From the NCBI GenBank assembly GCA_017163975.1, contig JAFFSR010000218.1, forward strand, positions 8,745,501 to 8,809,500: a stretch of 64,000 nucleotides of DNA, written 5' to 3'. How positions within the stretch are numbered: position 1 is the first letter of the stretch; each line of letters begins with the position of its first letter. The position numbers and the translations under genes are program-made. The stretch is from Anastatus disparis. Lineage: Eukaryota > Arthropoda > Insecta > Hymenoptera > Eupelmidae. The notes beneath the pieces were generated by a model. That model saw nothing but the letters and a program-made list of their open reading frames with translations. It was not told the origin of the DNA and did not search any database. Positions 1-13,557 of this stretch are shown here, piece after piece.

Positions 1-402
1 GAAATAGTAGTTACTGCATATCAAAATATGATTTTTCGCCATACCCAGCCCGAAAGCACAACTTTCGTCCCGGTACCGAAAAACAAAAGTTGTATTTTCG
101 GCCCGGGTATGGCGAAAAATAGCATACACACCACGGGAGGTAAAATGGCGAGCCCATAGCACATATTTGCCACCCTCGCCTTCGGCTCGAGGTGGCAATT
201 ATATGTGCTATGGACTCGCCAGTACTTTACCTCCCTTGGGGTGTAATATACTATTTTTCCAAAGTTACAATGTAATAATGATTGGACCTGAATTTTCTTT
301 TTAAAACATAAATTAATAATAAAAGCTGAAATTGAGTCCAATCTTTATTGCGCTGTAACTTTGGGAAAAAAATATATTTTGATATGCAGTAATTACTATT
401 TC
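1..402. mobile_element. Fold-back (MITE-like) element with three internal hairpins
   Basis: The ends are inverted repeats of about 30 bases: GAAATAGTAGTTACTGCATA at 1-20 is matched, with one change, by the complement of 383-402. Between them lie three consecutive imperfect palindromes: 31-120 (arms ATTTTTCGCCATACCC / GGGTATGGCGAAAAAT), 119-254 (arms starting ATAGCATACACACC and ending GGTGTAATATACTAT), and 255-369 (TTCCAAAGTTACA / TGTAACTTTGGGAA). The single strand could fold as a terminal stem with three stem-loops. No protein is encoded; an open frame on the minus strand at 21-341 is only a shadow of the palindromes. The left end coincides with the window edge, so a target-site duplication cannot be checked. 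A non-autonomous DNA transposon is the simplest reading. The multi-hairpin plan also recalls hairpin telomeres of single-stranded DNA replicons, but nothing else supports that. Confidence 0.72.
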
Positions 403-1530
403 GAAAGGATTTTAGCTCAGTTTTCATTTAAAAAAAGTTTGAAGAGTATTATTTTCCAAATTAAAAGAAAAGTAAAAAAATAATTTCATCAATCTTAGAA
501 AATGTAAAAAAGAATAAAAAGTCAATAACTACTCGTTTGGAATGTCTGTACGAGTACTTTATTCGTGAAGTAAAAGATTAATTACGATGGAACTCGTTGA
601 AAGTTGATGTATTACAAATCCTCTCGAAAAAAGCATAAACTCATAGGGGTAGCTGTACGTTATATTTTCTTCCAACTGTGTTTGCCATATTTTTACTCTT
701 TGTGCTGTATGACATACGTGTATATGTTTCTGCTTGCGAGTTGAGCGAAAGAGAGAGAGAGAAAGAGAGAGAGAATTTTGCTGAGCATATAAATGGCTCT
801 CGTCGTGATTCAATTTCGAAGATATATGAAACCGTACAGTATAAAGAAAAAAAAATATCTGCAAACCAGAATTTTTTCCAATATCTGGTACATGGCTCAT
901 TCTGCATTAAGTGTTAACGGTAAAAAATCTAGAAATTATGCTGCACTCTTTTATGTAAAAATATTACAAGAAAGATTATAAAATAAAAAGATTTTATGGT
1001 AAATTTTTTTATTCAAGTAAAAAAAAATGATATCACTAATGTAATTCAAAAGATGAATGCATGTAAAATATTTTTTAGATTTATTGCTACTACAACTAAG
1101 GTGAGCTGGCACGCGATATATTTAGAATTCTCAAACATAACTTAAATCATAATATCTTAATTTTACAGAAACTACGCGAATTCTCTTTTATTGTCAATGG
1201 CTCTGAAAATTGCTTTGCCGCTATGTCTAAATTTACAAATCTACTAAATTCATTTATGTTTACTACAATATGAGGGACCAAAGTAATAGCTATTTTATGC
1301 ATATCGCAGAAAATAGCGTAAATGTTTCGCAACCTTGTGAGCACACGTTCATCTGAAATTAAGACCATGCTGATGTTCTCTCTATATATCTGCACTATAC
1401 TATCATCTTCTCACCATTTCTCGTTTTCCTCCATTTATTACTTTGAATTCAGCGTTCTACCGCCACTTCAAAGGACTGACTTTTATACCCTTCATTGTTC
1501 CAAGTTTCATCGAAATAATTCAGTATCTTA
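403..1530. other. AT-rich non-coding stretch
   Basis: No gene is supported. It holds a GA-rich simple repeat at 748-774 and scattered short open frames that overlap on both strands without splice or motif support. Confidence 0.6.
748..774. repeat. (GA)n simple repeat
   Basis: An almost uninterrupted GA run, broken by one AAA. It creates arginine/glutamate and serine/leucine-rich shadow frames on the two strands. Confidence 0.85.
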
Positions 1531-1995
1531 GAATGCAGTGGCTCAGGCCACTAAGGTGCAGGGCTCATAACTCGTCGGATCAGGTACGATCTTTTGTTTT
1601 GATGCTTTGAGTTTAAAGTTTCTGCCATTGTTCGTCGTTATATAAAATAAGATGCTATTAAAAATTAAAAATATCAAAGTATTCTAACTATTTTAGGGAA
1701 TACTTGAACATATTTTATGTAAATATTTTAATTTTTTGATTAAAGTTACAAAATTTATTAATAGATTTTTTAACCTAAAATAATAAGAAAGAGACTAAAA
1801 AAAATAATTCAAAACATTTTACCACGTAGACTGAGCGAAGTATTAAACACGAAAGTAACAAAAAACTACATGTATTTTCTATTGAATCTGTAAGATTTTA
1901 GCTGAGATAGTATTAAGAACTTGTACACCAGTTACCTGCGATCAGGCATTAAATTGCCTATGTAGGATATAATTAAGTGGTCAATAAATAAAATA
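1531..1995 (+). mobile_element. Possible SINE or non-LTR remnant with AATAAA-type tail
   Basis: The left part has a tRNA-like look: TGGCTCAGGCCACTAAGGTG near 1541 resembles an A box, GGCTCATAACTC follows where an anticodon arm would lie, and GGTACGATC near 1584 resembles a decayed B box. The right part (about 1910-1995) has the compact hairpin AGGCATTAAATTGCCT and ends in AATAAATAAAATAAATAAAAATAAAA, the kind of short-repeat tail seen at non-LTR retroelement 3' ends. Whether head and tail belong to one element is inference. It is not the family found at 13.4, 16.6, 22.1, 31.8, 51.2 and 53.6 kb. No target-site duplication was found. Confidence 0.3.
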
Positions 1996-4900
1996 AATAA
2001 AAATAAAATTTTTAAAATTATTTGACTATATTTAAGTTATTATAATTCTATCATATTACTCTACGGTATACGTAACATTTAGCTATTTTATAAATTATAT
2101 TTACTTTAATGCTTTGTAATCACCCATATACATAGAAAATCCTAAATTTTCCCTTCGATCTTCGATGGAATAAAAATGTCTTAGTTTTCCTATCCGAGGA
2201 GATGGTACATTTATTTATACAGACGCAAGCTGCTGCGGGTTGTATATCATTCGAGGATAATATTCAGCATACGTTATATCCAGTGGTGGTTTGGTTATAC
2301 ATAAACATTTATGCGGACGCGTAAATAAATGTCGTGAGGGGAATCAATGATCGATTTCTTATATGTAGAGTCTAGAAGCTTTATCCTATAAAATTGTTTT
2401 TACTCGAGATTATTAAATATACGTTTCATTTGATTTCCATAATTCATATGTACGTTATTTTTAGAAAATAAAAATGATGATTATAAAAATTTCATTTTAC
2501 GCTTAAAGTTCTGTCAGCGTGATAAGAAACGGTTGACAACTTTAAACAATAATTTCATGCATTATACATTTGACATTTATTTAAAAATAATTTTGTATTC
2601 TACGAAGAGTCGAACAAATATGTCAGCACCAGATTCGTGCTAATGTTATATAAAATTTGTGAACACAGAAATCGATATCTTGCTTTTATTCCAATGCACG
2701 TTATAAAAGTATAATGAATTTAATCTGATGAACAATTTTGTATAGTAATTAAATCTTAAATGCTTATTATGGTTAAACATTTTATAATGGATACTTTAAT
2801 TTTAATAAAAAGTTATGTACGTATAATTTTAATTTATCTTTATTATATAAATTAATTTTATAGGCTTTAACTTTAATCGAGTGTCAAGTTTATTAATTCA
2901 AAGATACGAATTTTATTTCTGGATTCCACATTGAATTGAAATTTTTATTAATTATGAATTTTTTTTAGTGAGAGTACAATAAATGGCAGCCTTTAAAAAG
3001 GATTTTTAAATTTCTCATTTCTATTCAAATTGAACCGGTACTAAATAGTACGAGCAAAACAAAAAGTATTCAAATAATGCAAATTGTTAATAAAATAAAA
3101 TACACTTCATATTAAAAGTAGGTGAAGGATAGAGCTTCAAGCATAATATTAAAATTTTCTTAAAAAAATTTTATGATGTATAATAGAGCTTTATATCAGA
3201 TAAAAATAATGTTAAATAATTTCTACATAACATTGATTAAAATATCAAAGTGTCAGACTATTAAATTTTCATGAGTGTATAATTTTACGAATCAAATTCG
3301 TTAATTTATAACAAAAAAATCATATAAAATAATAAATATTTTACTTTTTATAAATTAATTAATTGTTGTAATTAATATATTTTGGTATGAAATTGTAATT
3401 ATTATAAAAAAAATATTCTTTCTTGAAACTTTTAATCATAGAATTCAAACGAACTTTTATAAGATCTTTCTTTTTCTTTCCCAGTAATAAATAACTAACA
3501 CTAAGCAAAAAAAATTAGCTAAATTGAAAAAAGCACCTCAGACTTGTTAGACGCACGAGTGAACACGATCCTCAGCTCGTTAAGCCGGTGTCATAGTCAT
3601 TTAAAAAAGTGCATGACAGTCCTTAATTGTACTTAGTACGTGTCACGTTACACGAGACATGTAGTACTTTTTATTTTTCTTTATTGTTACCAAGAATTTT
3701 TTCTCCTGTGTTCTCAATTTGCACAAATGGATTTGACATCTTTCTCTTTACGATCTGGAAAATTTTTTCTCTAATTAGATGCGGTATCAAATTCAAAATC
3801 AGTAATAAGTAATTTCATGAATATAATTTAACCATTAATTTATTGAATTGATGACCCATCAATTATGTGTATTATTAATAAACGTATATTGATCGAAGTA
3901 CACACAGTTTATTGTGATGGTAAAATTCAATAATGTAAAATTTTACCACATAAAATATATTAAATTATAGCATAGGGCTAAAAATAAATTTTTTCTTTTT
4001 TAGGTTCAAATTATCATCACAAATAAGGATTCCAACATTTGTACAATTTTGATATTAATATATGTTGAGCTATGTAAATACAACATTGTGTTCCCTGAGA
4101 ATGTAAATTTCTAAAAGAAAAAAATATAAATATAATGCTACAAAAAAAGGTTGACTTCCCTGAGAGAGATCCAAAGGAATTTTTCGCATATTTTAAAACT
4201 TTATCATACGAGAAAATATGTAATGTGGTTATTAATGGAATAAGGTCAAGCTGAATTTCACGTTAAATGTACTTCCTATTTCGACACGGAATTTTTATGA
4301 AATATATACCTTAAATGGAATCTCGTTTTTAAAAATTTTAATAACTAACAATATTTAATTCAATCGTAATTAATCATTAAAAACAGTAAAATTTTTTAAT
4401 TAAAATGCAGAAATATTTTTAAAAAATGTTCGTCAGTTTTGCTTAAAATACGTATCAGTGAAACTTTTGCAATCGACGAGTCAAAATTAAATAAAGTTAT
4501 TACTTTCAAAGTTGAAATTGATCAAATTTATTTTTAAAGTATTTGCATAAATGAGAGAAACTTGATAAACTAAGTGTAGCTTTAATTACATTTTCTTGGA
4601 GTTTTCTGGACTGAATATACATTACAAATCATGTAAATACAAAGATGAAATTGATTATGATTAATTATAAATGAATCTAACTGTTAGGTAACGAATAATT
4701 TATATTTCCTTGTTTTCATTTTTAAAATTCAACTCAACAATGCGGTTTAAAATTTTCTAAAAAATTTAGGAACAGTCTTATGAAATAATCCTGCAAAGGG
4801 AATTTTTCTTTGAGAATTGTTTTATATAATCCTAAAAAAAAACATTAGATTCCTGCACTCGACGCTGCAGTGACAAAAAATAGTAAAAATTTCAAATACG

Positions 4901-7900
4901 TGACGAGAAATGCTCCACTTCTTTTTTTCTCGGTGAATTTAGTAAAGGAACTTTTGATAAAAAAAGTTGGGTAGGAAGTAGATGAATTCATTTGGGACCT
5001 CGGATTAACCCTCTTGCGCACAATGTCAAGTATATACTCGTTCAGTTTCCCATTAAAATACATGCGTTTTTAGCTGGTGCTGCCGAGTAGGAGGGTTGGA
5101 AAAAAAGTTATCTTGCATCACTAAAATTATATTAGATGTACAAAAATTAGCATAAATAAAAAGAAAAATTAGTAATTAAATTTTTCTAATGTTCAAAAAC
5201 TGTTAAAAGTTGATTTTATAAATGTTCAGAAAATGCTAATTATAAATAGTTTAAAGACAGTAATATCTTATTTATTTTATACATTATTAAAAATATGTAA
5301 TTTTTTCATATTTAAATATTCAGTATAGTTAAAAACGTGATTAGCATTGATTTAATTTTTTCTCATTTTTAGGTTTATGGATGTGAAGAGTTTTTGCAAT
5401 TACTTTTAATTTTAAGAAGTTTTTAAAAATATATCGTAAAATATTATCAAGTATTTTGTTCAGCATGGTTATTACTATTGAAAATTGATAATCATTGAAG
5501 TATAATTTATCAAAATATTTTCAAAAATAATTTTGCTACGCATTTATCAAAAGAATTGAGCGAGTTCACCATTGGTTTTATTTATTTCATTTTTTATTTT
5601 TTTCAAGGAAAAAATATTTTTTAAGTCATAACGCTATCTATTCTCTTATCAAATAAAAATTTGCCAATACTTTAAACCGCAAACTTTCTCAATCTGTGCA
5701 CAATTACTCTTTTTGATTATTTCGGCACAATGAGGAAAAACTTCAAAATAATTTGAATAAAAGCATCGATTTATTCTTATTGTCAAACTGGCAGAAGAAA
5801 AGAAATAGAATGTGAATGAAGAACGAGGAAAGACTATTGTCGGAAAGAGAAAAGGAATCTCGAGATTTCTTAGCTAAAGTTTTGTGGTGTAATTGCTGTT
5901 GAAAATACGTTTGAAACTTTTCATTTTATATATATCGAACATGCCATGATATACGAGAGAACAAGAGTTAAGAATTACAAAAAGTTTTAAAACTTTAAAT
6001 TATTCTATAAGTATATAACTTAAAAAGAAAAATAAAAAATGACGTATGGGAACAAATAGTCATCTTTAGGATTTTTTAAATAAATTTTTAAGCTTATTGT
6101 CGTTTTGTATTTGAATATTCTTCGAACAATTAAAATAAATCATTCAAAATATACATTTATTTTTAAATAAACCAATAAATATATACTTATTTTAATAAAA
6201 ATAAAAAAGTTTTTCATTTGTTATTAAAAAAATTGATTATTTGAAGCATAATTTTCTAAAATATTGAAATACAGTGTTCCAACTTTATCATGAGCATGTA
6301 AATTGATTTTAATTTCTACGTAGGTACAGTAATTTTATTATCAAAAATGTTTTGTTCTAATTCTATACAACTTTTATTTCTAATTGTTCGTTATTTCAAT
6401 GCGTTTTATCTAAAGTTGTAAGAATTCGGTGTTTTCAGTTTTTATACTTTCAAAGTTGGAACAAAAATAAAAGTAAGGTTAATGAAGAAGAAAATAAAAT
6501 AAAGTACACTAGTTATCTTATCACTACAAGGTGAGTTCGCGCACAAAAATTTAAAAAAAAAGACGTTAAACTCGAAAAAAAATTTATTAAATCCATTTTA
6601 CGCTAACACGCCAGGTATCGCTTACCTTGCAACAAATGTTTCATTTGCTTTTATGAATAATCCAAATGAAAAAAATCTCATCTTTTATTTTTTACTGCAG
6701 AGTAAATGGATTTATGGAGACGTAAAATTTTCGTTATTGCGCACGTGGGAGAATGGAAAATTTTTACGCTATACAAAATTGTTTTACGTTATAGGTCGTA
6801 CAAGGAATTCCCACAAAATTTCAGTACACTCTTGCGCAATATTCACACCGCTAATTTGATATAATTTAGTGAGCATATTACGTTATATTAATGAGCCTTT
6901 TAACCTTATTTTATATATTTTTAACGAAATAAGTCTTTTCAAATACAAATTTAATATTTTGAAATTTATAGTATTTTTTATTTTAATATAAAAAAGTAGA
7001 AGTATAAAATAAAATTTTATAGATTCAACAGTAATAAAACTTTTCGCTGATGAATTTTTCTATCAAACGTTTAATCAGCGTCATTTTAAAATCGTCCCGT
7101 TAATGAAGATACAATTTCAACATCGTCCTATATTTGGCAATTAGAATCGTTCAAACGATCTTCACACCCACAAAGCGTGTACACTGAGTATTATCATCAC
7201 TTGTATCTGATCAAATGCACGTAGGAGTATCGATATTCATAGGGTCTGGTTAAACCCTATCTTAATAAACATGAGTGGACATGATTATGATATGAACTTG
7301 AGTAAACATTTCACTAAATCAATATAGTTTATTTATTGTTCAATAATATTAGTACTCAATGATATGACATTTTTTATCTTTTCTTAATACCAAATAAAAA
7401 AAAATTAACATTTTCAGATAAATTATTTTTCGATAATATGATGAGATTTCAAATCAATGATGTCATTATTTTTATTCGATAACTTATTGTATATATTTTT
7501 TTACTTAATATTATATTTTATTAAAGTTCATTTTATTTTATTTTTATACAATAAAAGTAGTGGAATCAAATCACGAATTATTTCTACAAGTAGAAACATA
7601 TTCGTTGTGTCAGACAAGGACTTGATTGTTTTATTTGAAAATATAATATTAACAATATTATTTGATCTAAAAAATACATTTATTCAATAAGAACATGTTG
7701 GTTAATTAAATATTTAAATCGCTGTTAACTAAACAAATATTTGTTAGCTTAGGGTTCACGCAGCGCTCTTTGCGGGCTTTAAGTTAAGTTGAATTTATTA
7801 ACGTTGTGCTTTATGTTATTTCCTTGCCTACCAAGTAACTGTTTATTTTAATAATTTCTTTAACCAACGCACACACACGCAACACGTGCTACATATTTCT

Positions 7901-9420
7901 AACCCATGGGAGAGACATGCAAGAACAAGAGAGGGAGAAAGATGAACGAGAAATAAAAGAAATCAAATAAAAAAAAACGAATTTTATTGCACGAAAAATA
8001 ATTATATTTCCAAATGTGCAACAAAAATAACTCATTTATGTATGATAAATGAAAAGAGGGAAATGAAATTTTAACATAAATAGTTAAATAGAAAATAGAC
8101 GAGTTGTATTTTCGATCGTTAAAAAGTACATTTTATAACAATCCGTTAGAGTAGCATTGTTTATTTTTCATAATTACTACATTTTAAATATTGGTAATTT
8201 TATTTGCAAACATCAATACTTAAAACTCTTTTATAATCTTTTTATAAAGTCAAGCTCATAAAATAATACAGTTCGACATATTATTTAACGTGGTGCCAAT
8301 CCAATGCAAATAATGAACTAAAATTACCAAATTTTATTAATTTGTAAGACAATAAACGAAACGTTGTAGCTAACTGAACAACGCGTTGACGTAATTATAT
8401 ATTTTTTTAATTTTGTTATATAAATTAGGTCAAAAGTTTTTTGTATAAAAAATTTTATTTTAAAACATTACTCTTCAATAATGAAAATTTAATTGGCGAG
8501 CTATAAAAAGAAACGTTGTAAATGTTTTCCCCACTGACATTTATAATTATACCAATTAAAATATGTTTTATACGCTTTAAAAAAACACACAGTATTTATT
8601 TTCAATTAAAATAAGTTTTCAAACCAAATGCTTTGAAATTTACAAATAAAGTTCAAATGAAATGTTTTAAATTTTACAATTATATTCGACAATTGAAGTA
8701 TTGATGTTTCGTAACTAAATCAATCAAAAATATTTGTAAATAAATACCTGGTAACGATTATTAAAGAAAATTACAATTTCAAACTGTTTAAAATTCATTA
8801 TAAAATAAAATAAATATATTTCGCGAAAATTTTTTAGAAGCTAATGGCTAAAGCCTAAAAATGAGTTTTTTTTAAAGCTTCTTAGCTTCTTTAGAAGCTG
8901 AATTTTATGGTAGAAAAAACATTGAGTAAACATCACTTATTTACAACTTTTTTCATTTGATCTGCAATAACTCCAATTATAGTTACCATTATTAACATTC
9001 TTAAGAAATAAAAAATTGGTTTTTTAATTTTTAAATTGTTAAAAACAAATTTCTCGGACACCCGACGGAGAAGCAACTTAAATTTCAGATTCAATAATTC
9101 AAAACATATGTCTTTCATGTTTTACAAAATTTATATCCAAGACGCTGTTTTTTTCAGGTCCTAAATACAGAATCGAATCTCAAAATAAAAAAAAATTAAA
9201 AACATTACTCTAACTAGTTAATCAGGATTATAAAATTTCTACAATATAATATTTTTTTTTCTCTTTTATATTTTATAAATTGCATTATTAATTTTAATTT
9301 TTCAATAATTTATCGGTATCCATTATGCATTTTATTCAGCAATTCATTAATCGACTAAAATCTTATTAACATGAAACAAACATTTGTTAATGGAAATCGA
9401 TATAAACGATTCGATTTCAG
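1996..9420. other. Long AT-rich non-coding stretch
   Basis: No gene, RNA or identifiable transposon is supported over this interval. Small palindromes occur, for example ATAGGGT...AACCCTAT at 7239-7260 and a hairpin built on AGCTTCTTTAGAAGCT around 8882-8899. A short CA-rich patch lies near 7868. Open frames are short, low-complexity and unsupported. Confidence 0.6.
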
Positions 9421-9574
9421 TAGTCACCTTCCTCATTGAACTACGTATTATTCGCCGTATGTATATAGCCGAGAAAAAAAACATCAAAGCACGTTCGAGC
9501 TTGTCGACTATTCAAGAGGTGCGAACTTAATTTACCCCTAATACGGCTTGGCTGTTTGTACGCTTTCAAGTAGT

Positions 9575-9613
9575 ATGAGTAAGATCCGAGTGGCCATGAA
9601 AGCCAATCCAAAG
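9575..9613 (+). CDS. Candidate initial coding exon (13 codons), unidentified
   Basis: This patch (about 9430-9630) is richer in G/C than its surroundings. An ATG at 9575 opens a 13-codon frame reading MSKIRVAMKANPK. It ends in CCAAAG directly before GTATAGG, a possible 5' splice site in phase 0, followed by a pyrimidine-rich run. No downstream exon can be joined to it here and the peptide is too short to assign to a family. It could equally be chance. The evidence is composition, a start codon and a donor-like sequence only. Confidence 0.22.
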
Positions 9614-9639
9614 GTATAGGTCTCTCTCTCTATCTTTCT

Positions 9640-12600
9640 CTTCTCTGTCTCTTACGAGTACTTTGGAAAAAAAGGCTTTTATCCACTCTGAGCAACATTT
9701 TTTTTCTTTGCTTTTAGTATGTTTTAACGTATATATACAACTTTTAAAATATTTAGTTTAATCGATACTATTGATTGATATTTTACATTTTGAAGAATGA
9801 ACGTTAGTGGGTTAAAAAAGCTATTATAAGAAAAATTATGCGAAAATTTAATGAAAATTATATTTTTAGCACATCATAGAGAGACAGAGTTGAATTTTTC
9901 CGTGCGAAATTTTGTACTAAAACAGAAATAAATTTATTTAATTGAAAAAATAAATCACTATTTTATTCTGACAAAATTATTTATCATCATGATTAAATTT
10001 TAATTTTTTGTACAACAAAAGAACCTTTTTCTCTGCCTTTGGTAAAATTACATTCAGTTGACTAAGCAGGACACTGAATAAAATAAAATTTAGTTTGCAA
10101 TAACAAACAACTTGAAAAATCGACTATTAAAATATTTATAACCGTTAGAAAATATTTTTGGTAAATAGAATAATGTAGTTTTGATTGAGCCAATTTTTTT
10201 AAATAACGATATGATACTCTTTACTATTTTTGTACCATATCATGTTACTTCAATCACTTTTCTTTGCTTGATATATGTAACACTATATATTATTATTGGA
10301 GAAATATTTATAAATAAAATAAATTATTCATCTAAAAGACTTTAAAAAAAAACTAACATTCTATGATTATCATAACTAATTTGTCTTTGAATTAATTCAA
10401 ACAACACAAGCGTAATAATATTGATAAAAATTTAATTCCAACTATTGTAAACAGTCCCATCACGTGAAAAATTTTTATATAAGATACTTACAAAACAAAG
10501 AAAGAATATATAACAAAATAAGCAATATATCTAATTTACCTATCGTAGACACGTTTTTTATATTATTGACAGATATATTACGTATAGAGAATATTCGATG
10601 TTCAATATTTCATGCTTTTATGGTTTGTTATATATACATATATAAGCCAATATTTTGATCATCTATTGTGTCCTATACGTTCCATTCATACCCTGTGATT
10701 GACATGTACTTATTTGAACGTGATAAGAATCTTCGAACAGCATGGAGTCTATTTAATCAACGCATATATACGTAATACGTATGCTAATATTATGACAATA
10801 ACATCATACAATAAAATGTTTGGTTACGAAACTTTTTCTTTCTGTAAAAATTAATGAAAAGTAATTTAAAAATATATCAATATATGAGGCTTGAGATTTT
10901 GATCGCATTTCATCTGTTTGACTAAAGTTCGTGCACATGTCAAAATCGTACTTAAGCGGTCATTCACTCGTGTCCCACACAGCGATTAATACTCTCATCT
11001 TTATTGTCCGCTATATGTATATATATAGATCTTCAATAATCATTTTGATGGGTATGCTATCGTTTCGTTTTTCTATTCTTTGCTCCCTTTGACACGACTT
11101 TAATAGACCCTATGGCTATAATCTATATTATTATATCGTAAGACCAGCGTTTAATAGAGTTGAAGGGACACGAAGAAGAGAGAGACTTATGGCAAAAATT
11201 TAATCTATTTTATTTTGACTTTCGCGTCTTTTGTTTGTTGGGTTGACGAACGCGTAAAGAGAAGGCAAAAAATTGTAAGAATGCAGAATAATAAAACGAT
11301 TAATAATAAAAAAAATTTTTTAAATTGATTTTATTAATACATTTTTTTTTTAATTTTGCACTAACAACAACTTTTTCTGTGAAAATTATTTTTTGATTCA
11401 TAAGAATTGCATACGGTAGTTTTTTACGAAAAATGGCAAAGTTTAGTTTCTTTTTATGCTTTTTTTGTATGATTGCGTTGTTCTCGCATTTTAATTAACA
11501 GTGCACAAAGTACTTACTTTGTTAATTAAAAATGCATTATTTTAAGTCTTCAAAATATCAACAGTTTGGTTTTCCATGTGATATAAAAGTTATTTATTAG
11601 TTTAAAATACATGCTTGCAACCGTACTTATTGAAAACTATATGAAATATTTATTTGAACACGAAATAATAAGTAACGAATGACGTATATAGCGTGTGCTC
11701 ATAAAGGTATGTGCGCGATTTTATCAAAATATTTTTATGAAATCTATGTTGATCTAAAAATGTGCACTCACATCATAATATTTGAAAATAACTAAAGTTC
11801 ATCAATTTCAATTAAAATGCTAATTTCAATAGTATGTTTGATAAAACAAAAAAATACAATGATGTCGAATGAAGATGGGAAAATTTTCAAGGAATTATTT
11901 AAAAGTATCTAATAAATTGATTAATTTCATTTGTGATGAAACTTTTTATGCACTGCTCATCAATCACTTTTGTCAAACCCAAGTTAGATTTATTTTCATT
12001 TTTTCAAATTTCTTTATTTTGATCTTATTTTGGTAGTTTTTTTTTAGTATAAAAAGTAACCTTTTTTGTTTATTTCTTTCTGTGCCTCTTAGTATTTAGA
12101 ATAATTGTAAATTGAAAAGAAGAACATATATGTTTTTCACAACTCTGGTAAAAAACATTGTAAGAATACTGGTGAAGTAAAATATTAAAGGGAAAAAGAA
12201 CCTTTGAAACCCTAGATTTTTTATTGAACATTAATTATTTATAAATTGGCATGGAATGAAATTGAGGTAAAAAATTACAAATGTTTTTTTTTATTTTTCA
12301 ACGATAAAAAAAAGCAATTTTTCACTTGTCACTTTTAAATAAAAGTTTTTGTAATCATCTTTAAAACCATATTCGAGTTTTCACATTACGATAGTTTCCA
12401 ACGAAGATATAAAACTTTAAAGTTTAGTAAATATTTGCTTGGGTATATGGTAAAAATAATGGGTGGAATATAAACATAGACAAGGCCTTTTGTTTTATTT
12501 CTCAGAAAATAAAATACTTTCCAAACACAAGATTTTTTTGTAGTAGTATAATAGTTGTATCTGTACGTGATAATGAAGCAACTCTAACATGTGGATTTTT

Positions 12601-13359
12601 ACGCTTTAATAAACAACCGTACCGTAAATTTGTAAAAATAAAACAGTTAATTTCACTTGGAATACGTGAATGTACATTGTTATACCCTGTGTTCGTTGTG
12701 AAATAGTTATATCTACTGTCCCAAATTCAAAGAAAATAAATTTTTGAAATAATTACGGTCATATAATCACTATGCAAATTATGAAAAATATATACATTGG
12801 AATTTTCAAATAAGATGTTTTTTGTACTTTGTATAATTATAAAAAATATTGTTTGGAAAAAACTAAAAAAAAATGTTCAATACATTTACGAACTTAAATA
12901 AATTTAAATATATTCTTAATGATTAATGTTTTGAATACAGAAAGGGCACTTACTCTCGGTATTGTTCAAAGTATAAATTTTATTTTCACATAATTAATTT
13001 AAAAAAATATATTGTTAAACTTTTTACGTAGTATATTTTTTATAGTTAGTTTTTTTAACTGTTGTTTGTAAAGAAAAAAATTGAAAATAAAATTTTTTAA
13101 AATTCATTTTATAAAAATTAAACTTTTACCTCTCTGGACAATAGTTTTCTACATTTTTAAGCGTATGTCGTTATTCTATACGGACTATCAATCATAATCA
13201 GAGATATAGTTAACATAAAAATTTTTATTTTTATTTTCATTAAATGAAAATAAAATCATTAAGTCAATTTAATAATATAGATAAAATTTTTAATTTTTCA
13301 CAAAAACAAAAAGTTTTTTTTCTGATAATAAACTAAATAAATTAAATGATTATACATTC
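9640..13359. other. AT-rich non-coding stretch
   Basis: I see no gene here. The interval has homopolymer runs, short overlapping open frames and near-palindromic TACGTA strings (for example around 10764-10782). Confidence 0.6.
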
Positions 13360-13367
13360 AAAATTCT
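13360..13367. repeat. SINE copy A target-site duplication, left
   Basis: AAAATTCT, repeated exactly at 13558-13565 on the other side of the SINE. Confidence 0.8.
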
Positions 13368-13557
13368 AAGGTCTTCAGTGGCTCACTCGGTAGAGCGATG
13401 GACTCGCAACCCGAGGGCCCGATTTTGAATCCCGCTCTCGGCTAATTGATACAAGCACCACTGTACGTTACATGTGCTTTGTTCACAAACGCACTGAAAA
13501 TCTCCGTCGCTAATTAGTATCAATAATGATAGCATAAATACAACGACGTTAAATAAA
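13368..13557 (+). mobile_element. tRNA-derived SINE, copy A
   Basis: The tRNA-like head begins AGGTCTTCAGTGGCTCACTC with an A box (TGGCTCACTCGGTAGAGCG) and a decayed B box (TTTTGAATCCC). It is followed by the family body (AAGCACCACTGTACGTTACA, then TGTGCTTTGTTCACAAACGC), the 3' stem CCGTCGC...ACGACG, and an A-rich tail. It is flanked by a perfect 8-bp target-site duplication, AAAATTCT, at 13360-13367 and 13558-13565, which fixes both ends and shows insertion by retrotransposition. The triplet at the anticodon position is CGC here but differs between copies, so this is not a working tRNA. It lies about 340 bp beyond the 3' end of the pacifastin coding region, on the opposite strand. Confidence 0.9.

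Noticed and set aside
21..341. 106-codon open frame on the minus strand
   Set aside because: It runs entirely through the three-hairpin element and reflects its palindromes; no domain features.
1..402. Interpretation as an integrated parvovirus-type terminal hairpin
   Set aside because: Only the multi-arm fold suggests it; no viral coding sequence follows and both ends carry transposon-like inverted repeats, so a MITE is simpler.
13379..13442. tRNA gene call for the A/B-box segments (also near 16690, 22180, 31840, 51150, 53580)
   Set aside because: Acceptor and D stems are not complementary, the anticodon-position triplet varies among copies, and each is fused to the same non-tRNA body and A-rich tail. 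They are SINE heads.
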